A stretch of 34,247 nucleotides of DNA from an uncultured Ruminococcus sp. Its GTDB lineage: Bacteria; Bacillota; Clostridia; Oscillospirales; Acutalibacteraceae. Shown in pieces: positions 7,430-13,982 of the stretch. The notes under the pieces are model-generated. The model was given only the letters and a program-made list of their open reading frames with translations. It searched no databases and was not told the origin of the DNA. Each line of letters begins with the position of its first letter. Position 1 is the first letter of the stretch. The stretch lies in the NCBI GenBank assembly GCA_946414115.1, contig CAMKNF010000002.1, positions 1 through 34,247 of the forward strand. Direction: 5' to 3'. The position numbers and the translations under genes are program-made.

Positions 7430-8350
7430 TTACGTGCTGAAATCATTCAGCCACTCGGAGATGATTTTGTAATCTTCTTTGTGAAAGCCGTGAACGTCGT
7501 CATCATAGCTTACAAATTTACAGCTGACATTATACTCTTCAAACTTTTTATTCAATTCTTCTGCCTGTGCAAAGGAAACTTGTTTGTCGAGCTTGCTGTG
7601 AATCATCAGTACGGGAACTTTTATTTCGTCTGCCCAGTAAACCGCCGAGCGATTTTCATATTCATACGGCAAATCATCGGGTGAACCTCCGATATAATTC
7701 TGAAGTACGGTTTTCATATCATCCCTGTCGTTATAGGCTTTTAACAAGTTGCTGACCGCCGAAACGGCAATTATGCGTTTTACACGGCTGTCTGTTCGTG
7801 CTGTCATATACGTCATAATTCCGCCTCGTGATACTCCGGCAACGCACAACTTATCAATGCTTGCAAATTCAAAGCAGTTTTCGCATAAATCAATAAGTGT
7901 TGTGACATCTGTCAAATCGTCGCCGCCGAATTGGTCTTGTCCCGTTCCGCCGTCTGCGCCTCTGTATTGCGAGGCTAAAACAATTCTGTCGGTTTCGGCA
8001 GAAATCACCGCAGTATCTTCATCATCAAGAAGTCCGATTTTACTGTTTCCGCCACGGTTGTAAATGATGCATTCATATGGATTCAGGCTTTCAATACAGC
8101 CAATCGGAATGGAAATATACGCTTTAACGCTGTAAATATCGGAAGTGTATGTGAATTTGTATGTAACACATTTCTCGCTTAAATCGCCGTTTAATGCAAT
8201 CGGTTCAATATCGGAAATTCCGCTTTTGTTTTCATATGACTCAAAATTATACGGACTGTCAGAAGATATGTTCAATTTTGCCGTGTGTTTGCAGCCGGCA
8301 AAAAATATCGTAAGGGCAATTGTAAGAAGAAGTGAAAGCGGCTTTTTCAT
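7430..8350 (-). CDS. Lipoprotein alpha/beta hydrolase (S9/dienelactone-hydrolase-like)
   Basis: This is a predicted membrane-anchored serine hydrolase of about 306 residues. Numbering below uses the longer frame from the GTG at 8359. A lipoprotein signal ends FFAGC, with lipidated C23. The alpha/beta-hydrolase core carries nucleophile S177 (GVSRGG), acid D258 (HSKLDKQV) and H290 (DVHGF). These match prolyl-oligopeptidase/acyl-esterase-type enzymes; the substrate cannot be read from the sequence. I prefer the ATG at 8350 (MKKPLS), because GGAG lies 8 bases upstream, whereas the GTG at 8359 would overlap that site. It begins about 5 bases before the end of the intervening spacer after lexA and shares its transcript. 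Confidence 0.85.
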   Translation of the reverse strand: MKKPLSLLLTIALTIFFAGCKHTAKLNISSDSPYNFESYENKSGISDIEPIALNGDLSEKCVTYKFTYTSDIYSVKAYISIPIGCIESLNPYECIIYNRGGNSKIGLLDDEDTAVISAETDRIVLASQYRGADGGTGQDQFGGDDLTDVTTLIDLCENCFEFASIDKLCVAGVSRGGIMTYMTARTDSRVKRIIAVSAVSNLLKAYNDRDDMKTVLQNYIGGSPDDLPYEYENRSAVYWADEIKVPVLMIHSKLDKQVSFAQAEELNKKFEEYNVSCKFVSYDDDVHGFHKEDYKIISEWLNDFST

Positions 8351-8355
8351 CACTG

Positions 8356-8946
8356 TCACTCCATATACCTTACAAGGGAAATTACCTTGCCGAGCAATAC
8401 AACCTCGTCAACTATAATCGGCTCAAAGCTGTCGTTTTCGGGTTGTAGGCGGAAATGACCGTTTTCCTTGTAAAATCTCTTTACGGTTGCTTCGTCACCG
8501 ACAAGCGCAACTACGATTTCGCCGTTTTCGGCAACGGGGGTGCGGTGGACGATTACAATGTCGTTGTCGAGAATACCTGCGTTTATCATACTTTCGCCCT
8601 GAACACGCAATGCAAAAAGCTCTCTGCCACGCTTAAGGCTTTCGGGAACGGGCACGTAGCATTCGATGTCCTCAACGGCAAGAATCGGGTAGCCTGCGGC
8701 AACTCGTCCGAGCACGGGAACTCCTGCCGACTTTTCCTCTCCGCTGATTTTTATGCATCTGTTTACGCCGTGTTCACGGGTGATTAACCCCTTTTCTTCA
8801 AGTGCCGTAAGATGATGATGAACTGTTGAGGTTGAGCTTAATCCTGTTTCAGTGCATATTTCACGTACAGATGGAACTCTGCCCTCGACAGAGCATTCCT
8901 TGAGATAGTCCAGAATCTTCTGCTGGCTTTTGCTTAAGGGTTTCAT
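8356..8946 (-). CDS. lexA: LexA, SOS-response repressor/autoprotease
   Basis: LexA represses DNA-damage genes and cleaves itself when RecA filaments form. The protein has 196 residues from the ATG at 8946, which has AAAGGTG upstream. An N-terminal extension of 19 codons to 9003 would cross the promoter and is rejected. The winged helix-turn-helix spans about 25-65 (VPSVREICTETGLSSTSTVH). The S24 protease domain has the Ala-Gly cleavage site A84-G85 (RVAAGYP), nucleophile S119 (QGESM) and general base K156 (ATVKRFY). The length and motifs are typical. The gene is followed after a few bases by a lipoprotein hydrolase, an unusual operon partner. Confidence 0.97.
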   Translation of the reverse strand: MKPLSKSQQKILDYLKECSVEGRVPSVREICTETGLSSTSTVHHHLTALEEKGLITREHGVNRCIKISGEEKSAGVPVLGRVAAGYPILAVEDIECYVPVPESLKRGRELFALRVQGESMINAGILDNDIVIVHRTPVAENGEIVVALVGDEATVKRFYKENGHFRLQPENDSFEPIIVDEVVLLGKVISLVRYME

Positions 8947-8970
8947 AAAATCACGCACCTTTCCGACTAA

Positions 8971-8999
8971 AGTATAACACATAAAAACAGAAAAATCAA
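8971..8999 (-). promoter_or_regulatory. Sigma-A promoter of lexA
   Basis: On the minus strand TTGATT (8994-8999), a 17-base spacer and TATACT (8971-8976) lie about 25 bases upstream of the lexA ATG. Both boxes are close to consensus and the spacing is optimal. Confidence 0.8.
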
Positions 9000-9009
9000 A
9001 CATTTGTTT
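8998..9009. promoter_or_regulatory. Candidate LexA operator
   Basis: AAACATTTGTTT has perfect 5-base inverted arms and fits the Firmicutes AAC-N4-GTT core of the SOS box (GAACN4GTTC) with weaker outer bases. It overlaps the upstream edge of the lexA -35 box, a position suited to autorepression. The assignment is inferred from the pattern. Confidence 0.5.
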
Positions 9010-9149
9010 TATTTTTTTGAAGATTTTTCAAAATATGACACAAAATAATCTTATGTACATAAAAACGACAAAAATTCTTGCGAAAAACATATAGTTTTCA
9101 AAACAAATTCAATTTGATTTCACACAGTTTTCAAACTAATATTGTTTAA

Positions 9150-9301
9150 TATAAGCGTACTCAAAAGACGGAACCGCAACCGTCAGAGTATAATTGTTCT
9201 ACCCTCCTCAATACGAACCGACGTAGAGGTTCGTACTTGTACCCCTCATTTTTTAAAGAACAGAAAACGCCAAACCTTCCGTAAGGGTTTGGCGTTTTCA
9301 T
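9150..9301 (+). ncRNA. Candidate structured RNA: three hairpins ending in a terminator
   Basis: Three hairpins lie in series with no convincing frame: GACGG/CCGTC (9167-9184), TACGAACC/GGTTCGTA (9212-9235), and the long terminator-like stem at 9263-9299. A weak TTTTCA/TATAAG pair precedes them, at about 9130-9156. It could be a small RNA, or a leader read from either strand. I do not recognise an Rfam family. The 79-codon frame across it runs through the terminator and into repeat DNA and is not a gene. Confidence 0.35.
9263..9299. terminator. Rho-independent terminator-like hairpin
   Basis: A perfect 14-bp stem (GAAAACGCCAAACC with GGTTTGGCGTTTTC) has a 9-base loop containing TTCCGTAAG. The arm is followed by ATTTTACAGG on the plus strand. 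The stem ends in T/A runs on both sides, so it may act in either direction. Confidence 0.7.
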
Positions 9302-9330
9302 TTTACAGGGTAGCCCCTGAGGGCAAATCG

Positions 9331-9712
9331 GTCGAGTGCCTCGACAGGCAAATCGAGAAGAAAAGTCGATTTGTTCGGTGAAAATTGTAGCCCGAATTTT
9401 AAATTGATATATAGGTAACGTTTCGGGACGTCAGGGATGCCGTCCCCTACGGTGACACAGGAAACGTTTGTATTTTTCTATCGTGCAGCCACACAGGGCT
9501 GCCCCTACGGTGTGTTATATAACAATCGTTTTATTTATTACGTAGGGGCGACCCTATGTGGTCGCCCGAAACGTTGCCGATATAGCAACATAAAATCAGT
9601 AAGCAAACTTATACATACAGCACGCATTATTATAAATTCGGAGCGCAGCGACCATTAATTACGCATTCCGAATTCGCATTCCGCATTAAAAATTCCCGTT
9701 TAGCTTACTACA
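9331..9712 (+). repeat. Dispersed intergenic element, copy 2
   Basis: This begins with the hairpin GTCGAGTGCCTCGAC, a compensated variant of the hairpin in copies 1 and 3. It then shares GTAGCCCGAATTTTAAATTG, ACGTTTCGGGACGTCA, GATGCCGTCCCCTACGG and GGAAACGTTTGT with the others. The middle is different: GCAGCCACACAGGGCTGC and GGGGCGACC/GGTCGCCC palindromes. The right part contains an inverted copy of the short repeat at 5923-5968. The right end, CCCGTTTAGCTTAC, resembles the right end of copy 3. The left terminal inverted repeat is not recognisable. Confidence 0.8.
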
Positions 9713-9740
9713 AGGCATAACAATAATGCGTAACTTTGAA

Positions 9741-10013
9741 TTATTGCTCACTGTGCTCAAGTTGCTTTTCACGCAGATACTTGTTCTTTGTTGCTATTCC
9801 GCCACGTATATGACGTTCGCTTTTGTTTATGTCGAGAACTCGTCTTACCTCTCGGTAAAGCGCAGGGTTGAGCGTTTTCAGCCGTTGGCTTACGTCCTTG
9901 TGCACCGTACTTTTGCTGACGCCGAACTTCTTTGCAGTGCTCCTTACGGTAGCTCCGTTTTCTATTATGTACTCGCCCAGCATTGCTGCACGTTCTTCCA
10001 CTATTCCTTTCAC
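9741..10013 (-). CDS. spoIIID: SpoIIID, sporulation transcriptional regulator
   Basis: SpoIIID is a small DNA-binding protein that tunes sigma-E-dependent genes in the mother cell during sporulation. Its 90 residues match the family length. It opens with MKGIVEERAAMLGEYI, followed by a helix-turn-helix at about 22-45 (TVRSTAKKFGVSKSTVHKDV) and a basic C-terminal helix. The start is GTG at 10011-10013 with GGAGGG seven bases upstream. A CATATAAAT sequence on the minus strand near 10040 resembles a sigma-E -10, but the -35 is unclear. The gene marks the organism as a spore-former or recently descended from one. It is monocistronic, and its 3' end lies next to repeat copy 2. Confidence 0.96.
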   Translation of the reverse strand: MKGIVEERAAMLGEYIIENGATVRSTAKKFGVSKSTVHKDVSQRLKTLNPALYREVRRVLDINKSERHIRGGIATKNKYLREKQLEHSEQ

Positions 10014-10168
10014 AAGAAACCCTCCAATCGTCTTACTGATTTATATGCAGAGGATTTATTGTCTATTCATTCGGTGTATTATGATTTGTTGCGATTACTG
10101 TACAATTTAACCGACCTTTTGTTAAAAAGCACAAAAATCATTCTAGTATTTCTATTAATTTATTATAA

Positions 10169-10197
10169 TTGATTTGTGGTTTGACAAGTGTTATAAT
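10169..10197 (+). promoter_or_regulatory. Sigma-A promoter of the transglutaminase-dockerin gene
   Basis: TTGATT (10169-10174), a 17-base spacer and a perfect TATAAT (10192-10197) lie 22 bases upstream of the ATG. A TTGACA inside the spacer is too close to the -10 to be used with it. Confidence 0.75.
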
Positions 10198-10219
10198 TAG
10201 GGTGAAAAGAGGTGGTATT

Positions 10220-11704
10220 ATGAAAAAGTCTGGTAAATTACTTAAAAATTCAATCATTTTTATGCTTACTTTTTTAATGGCGTTTTCGTCAATGACTTTT
10301 GCTGTTTGTAATACCGCTTTTGCTGCCGAGATTGATTGTTCCTATATTACATACAATAAAGAGCTTTACGACAGCAACAAGGAACTGTGTGACAGGCTTG
10401 CCGAGGGTATGACTAATTTCAGCGAGCAGATTTATGTCGGTGATTTTCATATTAAAGACAAGGCGACTATGCGATATATAATCAAGACTGTTATCAGAAA
10501 ACACCCCGAACTGTTTTATGTTGATCCTACTCAATATATGCTTGGCTCGGACGGAACCTATATTGCTGTAATATGCCCGATTTATCTCTATGACACGCAA
10601 ACGGCACAGAAAATGATTGACGATTTTAACGCTGAATGTGATAAGTATCTTGAAAAAATTGACAGCAGCATGACCGAATTTGAAAAGGCGGTTGTATTGC
10701 ACGACGAACTTGTGCTCAACTGCAAATACGTTGACGATAACGATTCACTTTATGTTTCTGCGCACGAGTCTATTGTAAACGGAAACGCAAACTGTCAGGG
10801 ATACGCCGAGGCGTATTCTTATCTGCTGGCACGTGCCGGAGTGCACAGTGAAATTGTTGAATCTTCGGCTATGTATCATCTTTGGAACAAGGTGCGCATA
10901 AACGGTGTGTACTATAACGTTGACCTTACGTGGGACGACCCTATGCCCGACAAAAAAGGCCACGTTTCACACAAGTATTTTCTGCTCAGCGACAGCGCAA
11001 TAAGCAGCGGAAATGACGAGATTTCAGCTCATTACGGCTTTGATTATGCTTATTATAAATCCTACAACGCAAAGTATGACAACTGTCTGTTCCGTGAATT
11101 TGACACACAGTTCTGCTTGGTTGACAACAACTGCTACGTGATTGACAACAAGTATCAGAGCCAATATGAAAGATGTCTGCTTAAATACGACACAAAAACA
11201 GATAAGGCTGAAATTATCAAAAAGTTTGATTTCAGGTGGAAGTCAGGAGCAACAAGCTACTGGAAAGGCGGATATATGAGCCTTGACGAAAACAACGGCT
11301 TGTTGTACTTTAATTCTGCCGATTGCATTTACACTTATGATGTGGCTACAAATACAATGAACGAGTTTGCTTCTGTTGACACTTCTTCGGGCGATTGCTA
11401 CGGATTAAGAATAGCTGACGGCACTTTGTATTCGGCAGTTTCGACAAGCCCGAATGTGGAACTTGTTATGAAGTTTTCGGGTGAGTGTATTAAAAATACG
11501 CTTATTACAATTCCCAATATCGGACAAGGTGATGTAAACTGCGACGGCGTTATTAATATTGTAGATGTTACGGAGATTCAGAAGTATTCCACAGGAGGGG
11601 CAAGCTTTACAGACAAACAGCGTTTAGTCGCAGACTATAACAATGACGGTATTATTAATATTGTTGACGCAACAGAAATTCAAAAATTTATGGTTGGTTC
11701 ATAA
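10220..11704 (+). CDS. Secreted transglutaminase-like protein with C-terminal dockerin
   Basis: This 494-residue exported protein starts at an ATG with AAGAGGTGG upstream. An upstream in-frame codon at 10169 lies inside the promoter and is rejected. A signal peptide covers about 1-36 (AFAA). A transglutaminase-like domain spans about 150-260 with the cysteine-protease-type triad C192 (NANCQGYAEAY), H220 (YHLWNKV) and D235 (VDLTWDDP). A middle region at about 290-430 has repeated beta-like strands. A type I dockerin at about 435-494 has two calcium loops (GDVNCDGVINIVDVT and ADYNNDGIINIVDAT). Such domains can be proteases or amidases on peptide or cell-wall substrates; the substrate here is unknown. 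The dockerin implies attachment to a cohesin scaffold outside the cell. Confidence 0.92.
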   Translation: MKKSGKLLKNSIIFMLTFLMAFSSMTFAVCNTAFAAEIDCSYITYNKELYDSNKELCDRLAEGMTNFSEQIYVGDFHIKDKATMRYIIKTVIRKHPELFYVDPTQYMLGSDGTYIAVICPIYLYDTQTAQKMIDDFNAECDKYLEKIDSSMTEFEKAVVLHDELVLNCKYVDDNDSLYVSAHESIVNGNANCQGYAEAYSYLLARAGVHSEIVESSAMYHLWNKVRINGVYYNVDLTWDDPMPDKKGHVSHKYFLLSDSAISSGNDEISAHYGFDYAYYKSYNAKYDNCLFREFDTQFCLVDNNCYVIDNKYQSQYERCLLKYDTKTDKAEIIKKFDFRWKSGATSYWKGGYMSLDENNGLLYFNSADCIYTYDVATNTMNEFASVDTSSGDCYGLRIADGTLYSAVSTSPNVELVMKFSGECIKNTLITIPNIGQGDVNCDGVINIVDVTEIQKYSTGGASFTDKQRLVADYNNDGIINIVDATEIQKFMVGS

Positions 11705-11778
11705 CAAAGGATTAAGGCTATTGGAAAAAGCTGATATCTGTGACATGAAATCAAGACCGTAACATAACGACATCAAGG

Positions 11779-11804
11779 AAAGAACTGTGATTTTGCAGTT
11801 CTTT
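11779..11804 (+). terminator. Terminator after the transglutaminase-dockerin gene
   Basis: A 9-bp stem AAAGAACTG/CAGTTCTTT has an 8-base loop and is followed by CTTGCTTATATT. It lies 75 bases past the stop codon. Confidence 0.7.
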
Positions 11805-11872
11805 CTTGCTTATATTAAAACTTCAAATTATCATTTTAATTGAGCTGATATTATCAGTTTGGTTTTGTAAGA

Positions 11873-12351
11873 TAAACGATAATTTGCCGAGTGCCTCGGC
11901 GGACAATTCGAGTGGAAAAGTAAGCTTGCTTGGAGAAAATTGTAGCCCGAATTTTAAATTTATATATAGTTAACGTTTCGGGACGTCAAGGATGCCGTCC
12001 CCTACGGATAAAGAGGAAACGTTTATTTTATAACTGTAGCGAGCGACGCCCCCGTCGCTCACGAATAACACTCAAACGTTGTTGTAAGGAATTTGAGCGA
12101 CGAGGGCGTCGCTCGCTACAATATTAGATTAACGTTTGTTTTTCAGTCGTAGGGACACGGCGTGCCGTGTCCGTGGTGATTATCAAACGTAACCGATTGT
12201 ATCAACATTATCTTTACAAACAAACATTTCCGTAAGGGACGGGTTCCCACACGTCCCATTCACAAAAAATGTGTGACAATTTTTGTGTGGACACGTCACG
12301 CCGTGTCTCTACGTCAACGTTGGCTATAACTGCTACGTTAAATTATAGTTT
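11873..12351 (+). repeat. Dispersed intergenic element, copy 3, with terminal inverted repeats
   Basis: This best-preserved copy is about 480 bases. Its left end, TAAACGATAATTT (11873-11885), is the inverted counterpart, with one mismatch, of the right end AAATTATAGTTTA (12340-12352). Inside lie the hairpin GCCGAGTGCCTCGGC (11886-11900), GTAGCCCGAATTTTAAAT, ACGTTTCGGGACGTCA, GGATGCCGTCCCCTACGG, the GGACACGG/CCGTGTCC palindrome and GGGTTCCCACACGTCCCA, shared with the other copies. A 26-bp inverted repeat is nested at 12035-12120. No protein is plausible. It fills most of the 773-base gap before metF. Confidence 0.85.
12035..12120. repeat. 26-bp inverted repeat nested in copy 3
   Basis: Bases 12035-12060 and 12095-12120 pair with a single mismatch (core GTAGCGAGCGACGCC). 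They enclose a 34-base loop. The segment is missing from copies 1 and 2 and looks like a separate insertion. Confidence 0.8.
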
Positions 12352-12408
12352 AGCTTGCTAAAAATGCATAACCGGAAATTACCAATAAAGAATAAATATA
12401 AAATTTTA

Positions 12409-12437
12409 TTGTGTATGACTTCATCTTGTGGTATAAT
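12409..12437 (+). promoter_or_regulatory. Promoter of the metF-metH operon
   Basis: TTGTGT (12409-12414), a 17-base spacer and TATAAT (12432-12437) lie 40 bases upstream of metF. The leader is too short for an S-box or cobalamin riboswitch downstream of this start site. Confidence 0.7.
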
Positions 12438-12477
12438 AATATGAATACTATTTATAACGCAAGGTGGTTAAAAATAA

Positions 12478-13341
12478 ATGAAAATAAATGATATATTCAA
12501 TAAAAGCGACAGGGCGATTTTGTCGTTTGAGGTTTTTCCGCCCAAGAAAACCTCGCCGATTGAGTCGGTTTACAGCAAGCTTGAAGAAATCTGCGCTTTA
12601 AAGCCCGACTTTATCAGCGTTACCTACGGTGCAGGCGGTACGGGCGGTCACAGCAGAACGTGCGAAATTGCGTCAAAAATCAAAAACGATTTCGGCGTAG
12701 AGTCCGTTGCTCACCTTACCTGCGTGAACAGCACGAAGGCTGATATTGACAGCACTCTTGAGGACTTTAAAGCGCATAATATTGAAAACATACTTGCTTT
12801 GAGAGGCGACTACGTTGACGGCGTTGAGCCGAAAAGAGATTTTATTTATGCAAGCGATTTGTGCGAGTATATCAAGTCGCACAGCGATTTTGACCTCGGC
12901 GGAGCGTGTTATCCCGAGGTGCATTTAGAGGCAAAGGACGAGGTTGAGGACATTCTCAATCTTCGCAAGAAGGTTGAGGCAGGTGCAGAGCACCTTATCA
13001 GCCAGCTTTTCTTTGACAATTCCGTTTTCTACAGATTCCTTGAACGTGCAAAGATTGCAGGAATCAACGTTCCTATTGAGGCGGGAATTATGCCCGTTAC
13101 AAATAAAAGTCAGATTGAAAGAATGGTATCGATGTGCGGTGCAAGCCTGCCGTCAAAGTTTGCAAAAATTATGCAGAAATACGACTCAAAGCCCGAGGCT
13201 CTGCGTGACGCTGGAATTGCCTATGCGGTTGAGCAGATTGTCGACTTGCTCGCAAACGGAGTTGACGGCATACACCTTTACACGATGAACAACCCGTATG
13301 TTGCAAGGAAAATTTCCGAGGCGGTTGTGAGCCTGCTATGA
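12478..13341 (+). CDS. metF: Methylenetetrahydrofolate reductase (MetF)
   Basis: MetF reduces 5,10-methylene-THF to 5-methyl-THF using FAD, supplying the methyl donor for methionine synthase. Its 287 residues are full length. Family features are SFEVFPPK (16-23), with the catalytic glutamate of the TIM barrel, SVTYGAGG around 47-54, LALRGD near 105-110, a SQLFFDN region and the PIEAGIMPVTN segment. AAGGTGG lies upstream of the ATG. The stop overlaps the next start as ATGA, so the two are translationally coupled. The context with MetH and its reactivation protein confirms the methionine/one-carbon role. Confidence 0.96.
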   Translation: MKINDIFNKSDRAILSFEVFPPKKTSPIESVYSKLEEICALKPDFISVTYGAGGTGGHSRTCEIASKIKNDFGVESVAHLTCVNSTKADIDSTLEDFKAHNIENILALRGDYVDGVEPKRDFIYASDLCEYIKSHSDFDLGGACYPEVHLEAKDEVEDILNLRKKVEAGAEHLISQLFFDNSVFYRFLERAKIAGINVPIEAGIMPVTNKSQIERMVSMCGASLPSKFAKIMQKYDSKPEALRDAGIAYAVEQIVDLLANGVDGIHLYTMNNPYVARKISEAVVSLL

Positions 13342-13982
13342 TAAAGCTTGAAAAACTCAACAGAAACGAAGCCGTGCGCTACCTCGGCGGTTCGGGAATA
13401 GCTTTGAACTACCGAATGGACAGGCTTATGGACGAGTGCGAAAAGGAAATTATCGCAAAGTCAAGTCCGAAGTATCTTTATGTTGAAAGGGATTTACCTT
13501 TTGAGGAGCTTATGCAGGGCGAGGATATAAAAAATCACCTTGACGGCTGTGAAAAGGCAATTGTTATGTGCGCAACGCTCGGTGCGGAAATTGACAAAAT
13601 AATCAGAATAAATCAGATTTCCGATATGGCTAAAGCCGTTGTGCTCGACAGCTTTGCAAGCGTTGCAATTGAGCAGGTGTGCGCAAAATTTGACGAGATT
13701 ATTGCCGAAAAGTACGAGGGATATTTTCAGACCTTCCGATTCAGCCCCGGCTATGGCGATTACCCGATTGAGCTACAGAAAAGCGTGCTTTCAATGCTTG
13801 ACGCTCCGAGAAAAATCGGTCTTGCCACAAACGAAAACAGCCTACTCACTCCCACAAAATCCGTTACGGCGGTTATGGGACTTTCAAAAACACCGATTGA
13901 CCGCAAAAAACGAGGCTGTGCGGTGTGCAATATGCGTGACAGATGCAAATTCAGAAGAAACGGAGAACACTGTGGATTTTAA
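13338..13982 (+). CDS. Stand-alone methionine synthase reactivation (activation) domain protein
   Basis: This is a 214-residue protein matching the S-adenosylmethionine-binding activation domain normally found at the C-terminus of E. coli MetH. That domain drives reductive remethylation of oxidised cob(II)alamin. The visible signature is RFSPGYGDYP near 135-144, followed by the LDAPRKIGL region. A C-terminal cysteine cluster (GCAVCNMRDRC) is also present. Free-standing versions are known from bacteria such as Thermotoga maritima. The start overlaps the metF stop by four bases, and its 3' end overlaps metH by 11 bases. The MetH encoded next lacks exactly this domain, so the two proteins should work as partners. 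Confidence 0.9.
   Translation: MIKLEKLNRNEAVRYLGGSGIALNYRMDRLMDECEKEIIAKSSPKYLYVERDLPFEELMQGEDIKNHLDGCEKAIVMCATLGAEIDKIIRINQISDMAKAVVLDSFASVAIEQVCAKFDEIIAEKYEGYFQTFRFSPGYGDYPIELQKSVLSMLDAPRKIGLATNENSLLTPTKSVTAVMGLSKTPIDRKKRGCAVCNMRDRCKFRRNGEHCGF

Noticed and set aside
9142-9381. 79-codon plus-strand frame
   Set aside because: Crosses a strong terminator hairpin and enters the dispersed repeat; no ribosome site and arginine-rich random composition.
9726-10172. 148-codon plus-strand frame
   Set aside because: Antisense shadow of spoIIID; the minus-strand gene has a clear family match and an ideal ribosome site.
10181-10197. TTGACA close to TATAAT upstream of the transglutaminase gene
   Set aside because: Spacing is only five bases; TTGATT 17 bases upstream is the proper -35.
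12438-12477. SAM or cobalamin riboswitch before metF
   Set aside because: The leader after the promoter is about 35 bases and shows none of the conserved elements.
13639-13971. N-terminal extension of metH by 111 codons
   Set aside because: It overlaps the reactivation-domain gene out of frame; MetH homology begins at the GTG at 13972, which has GGAG in place.
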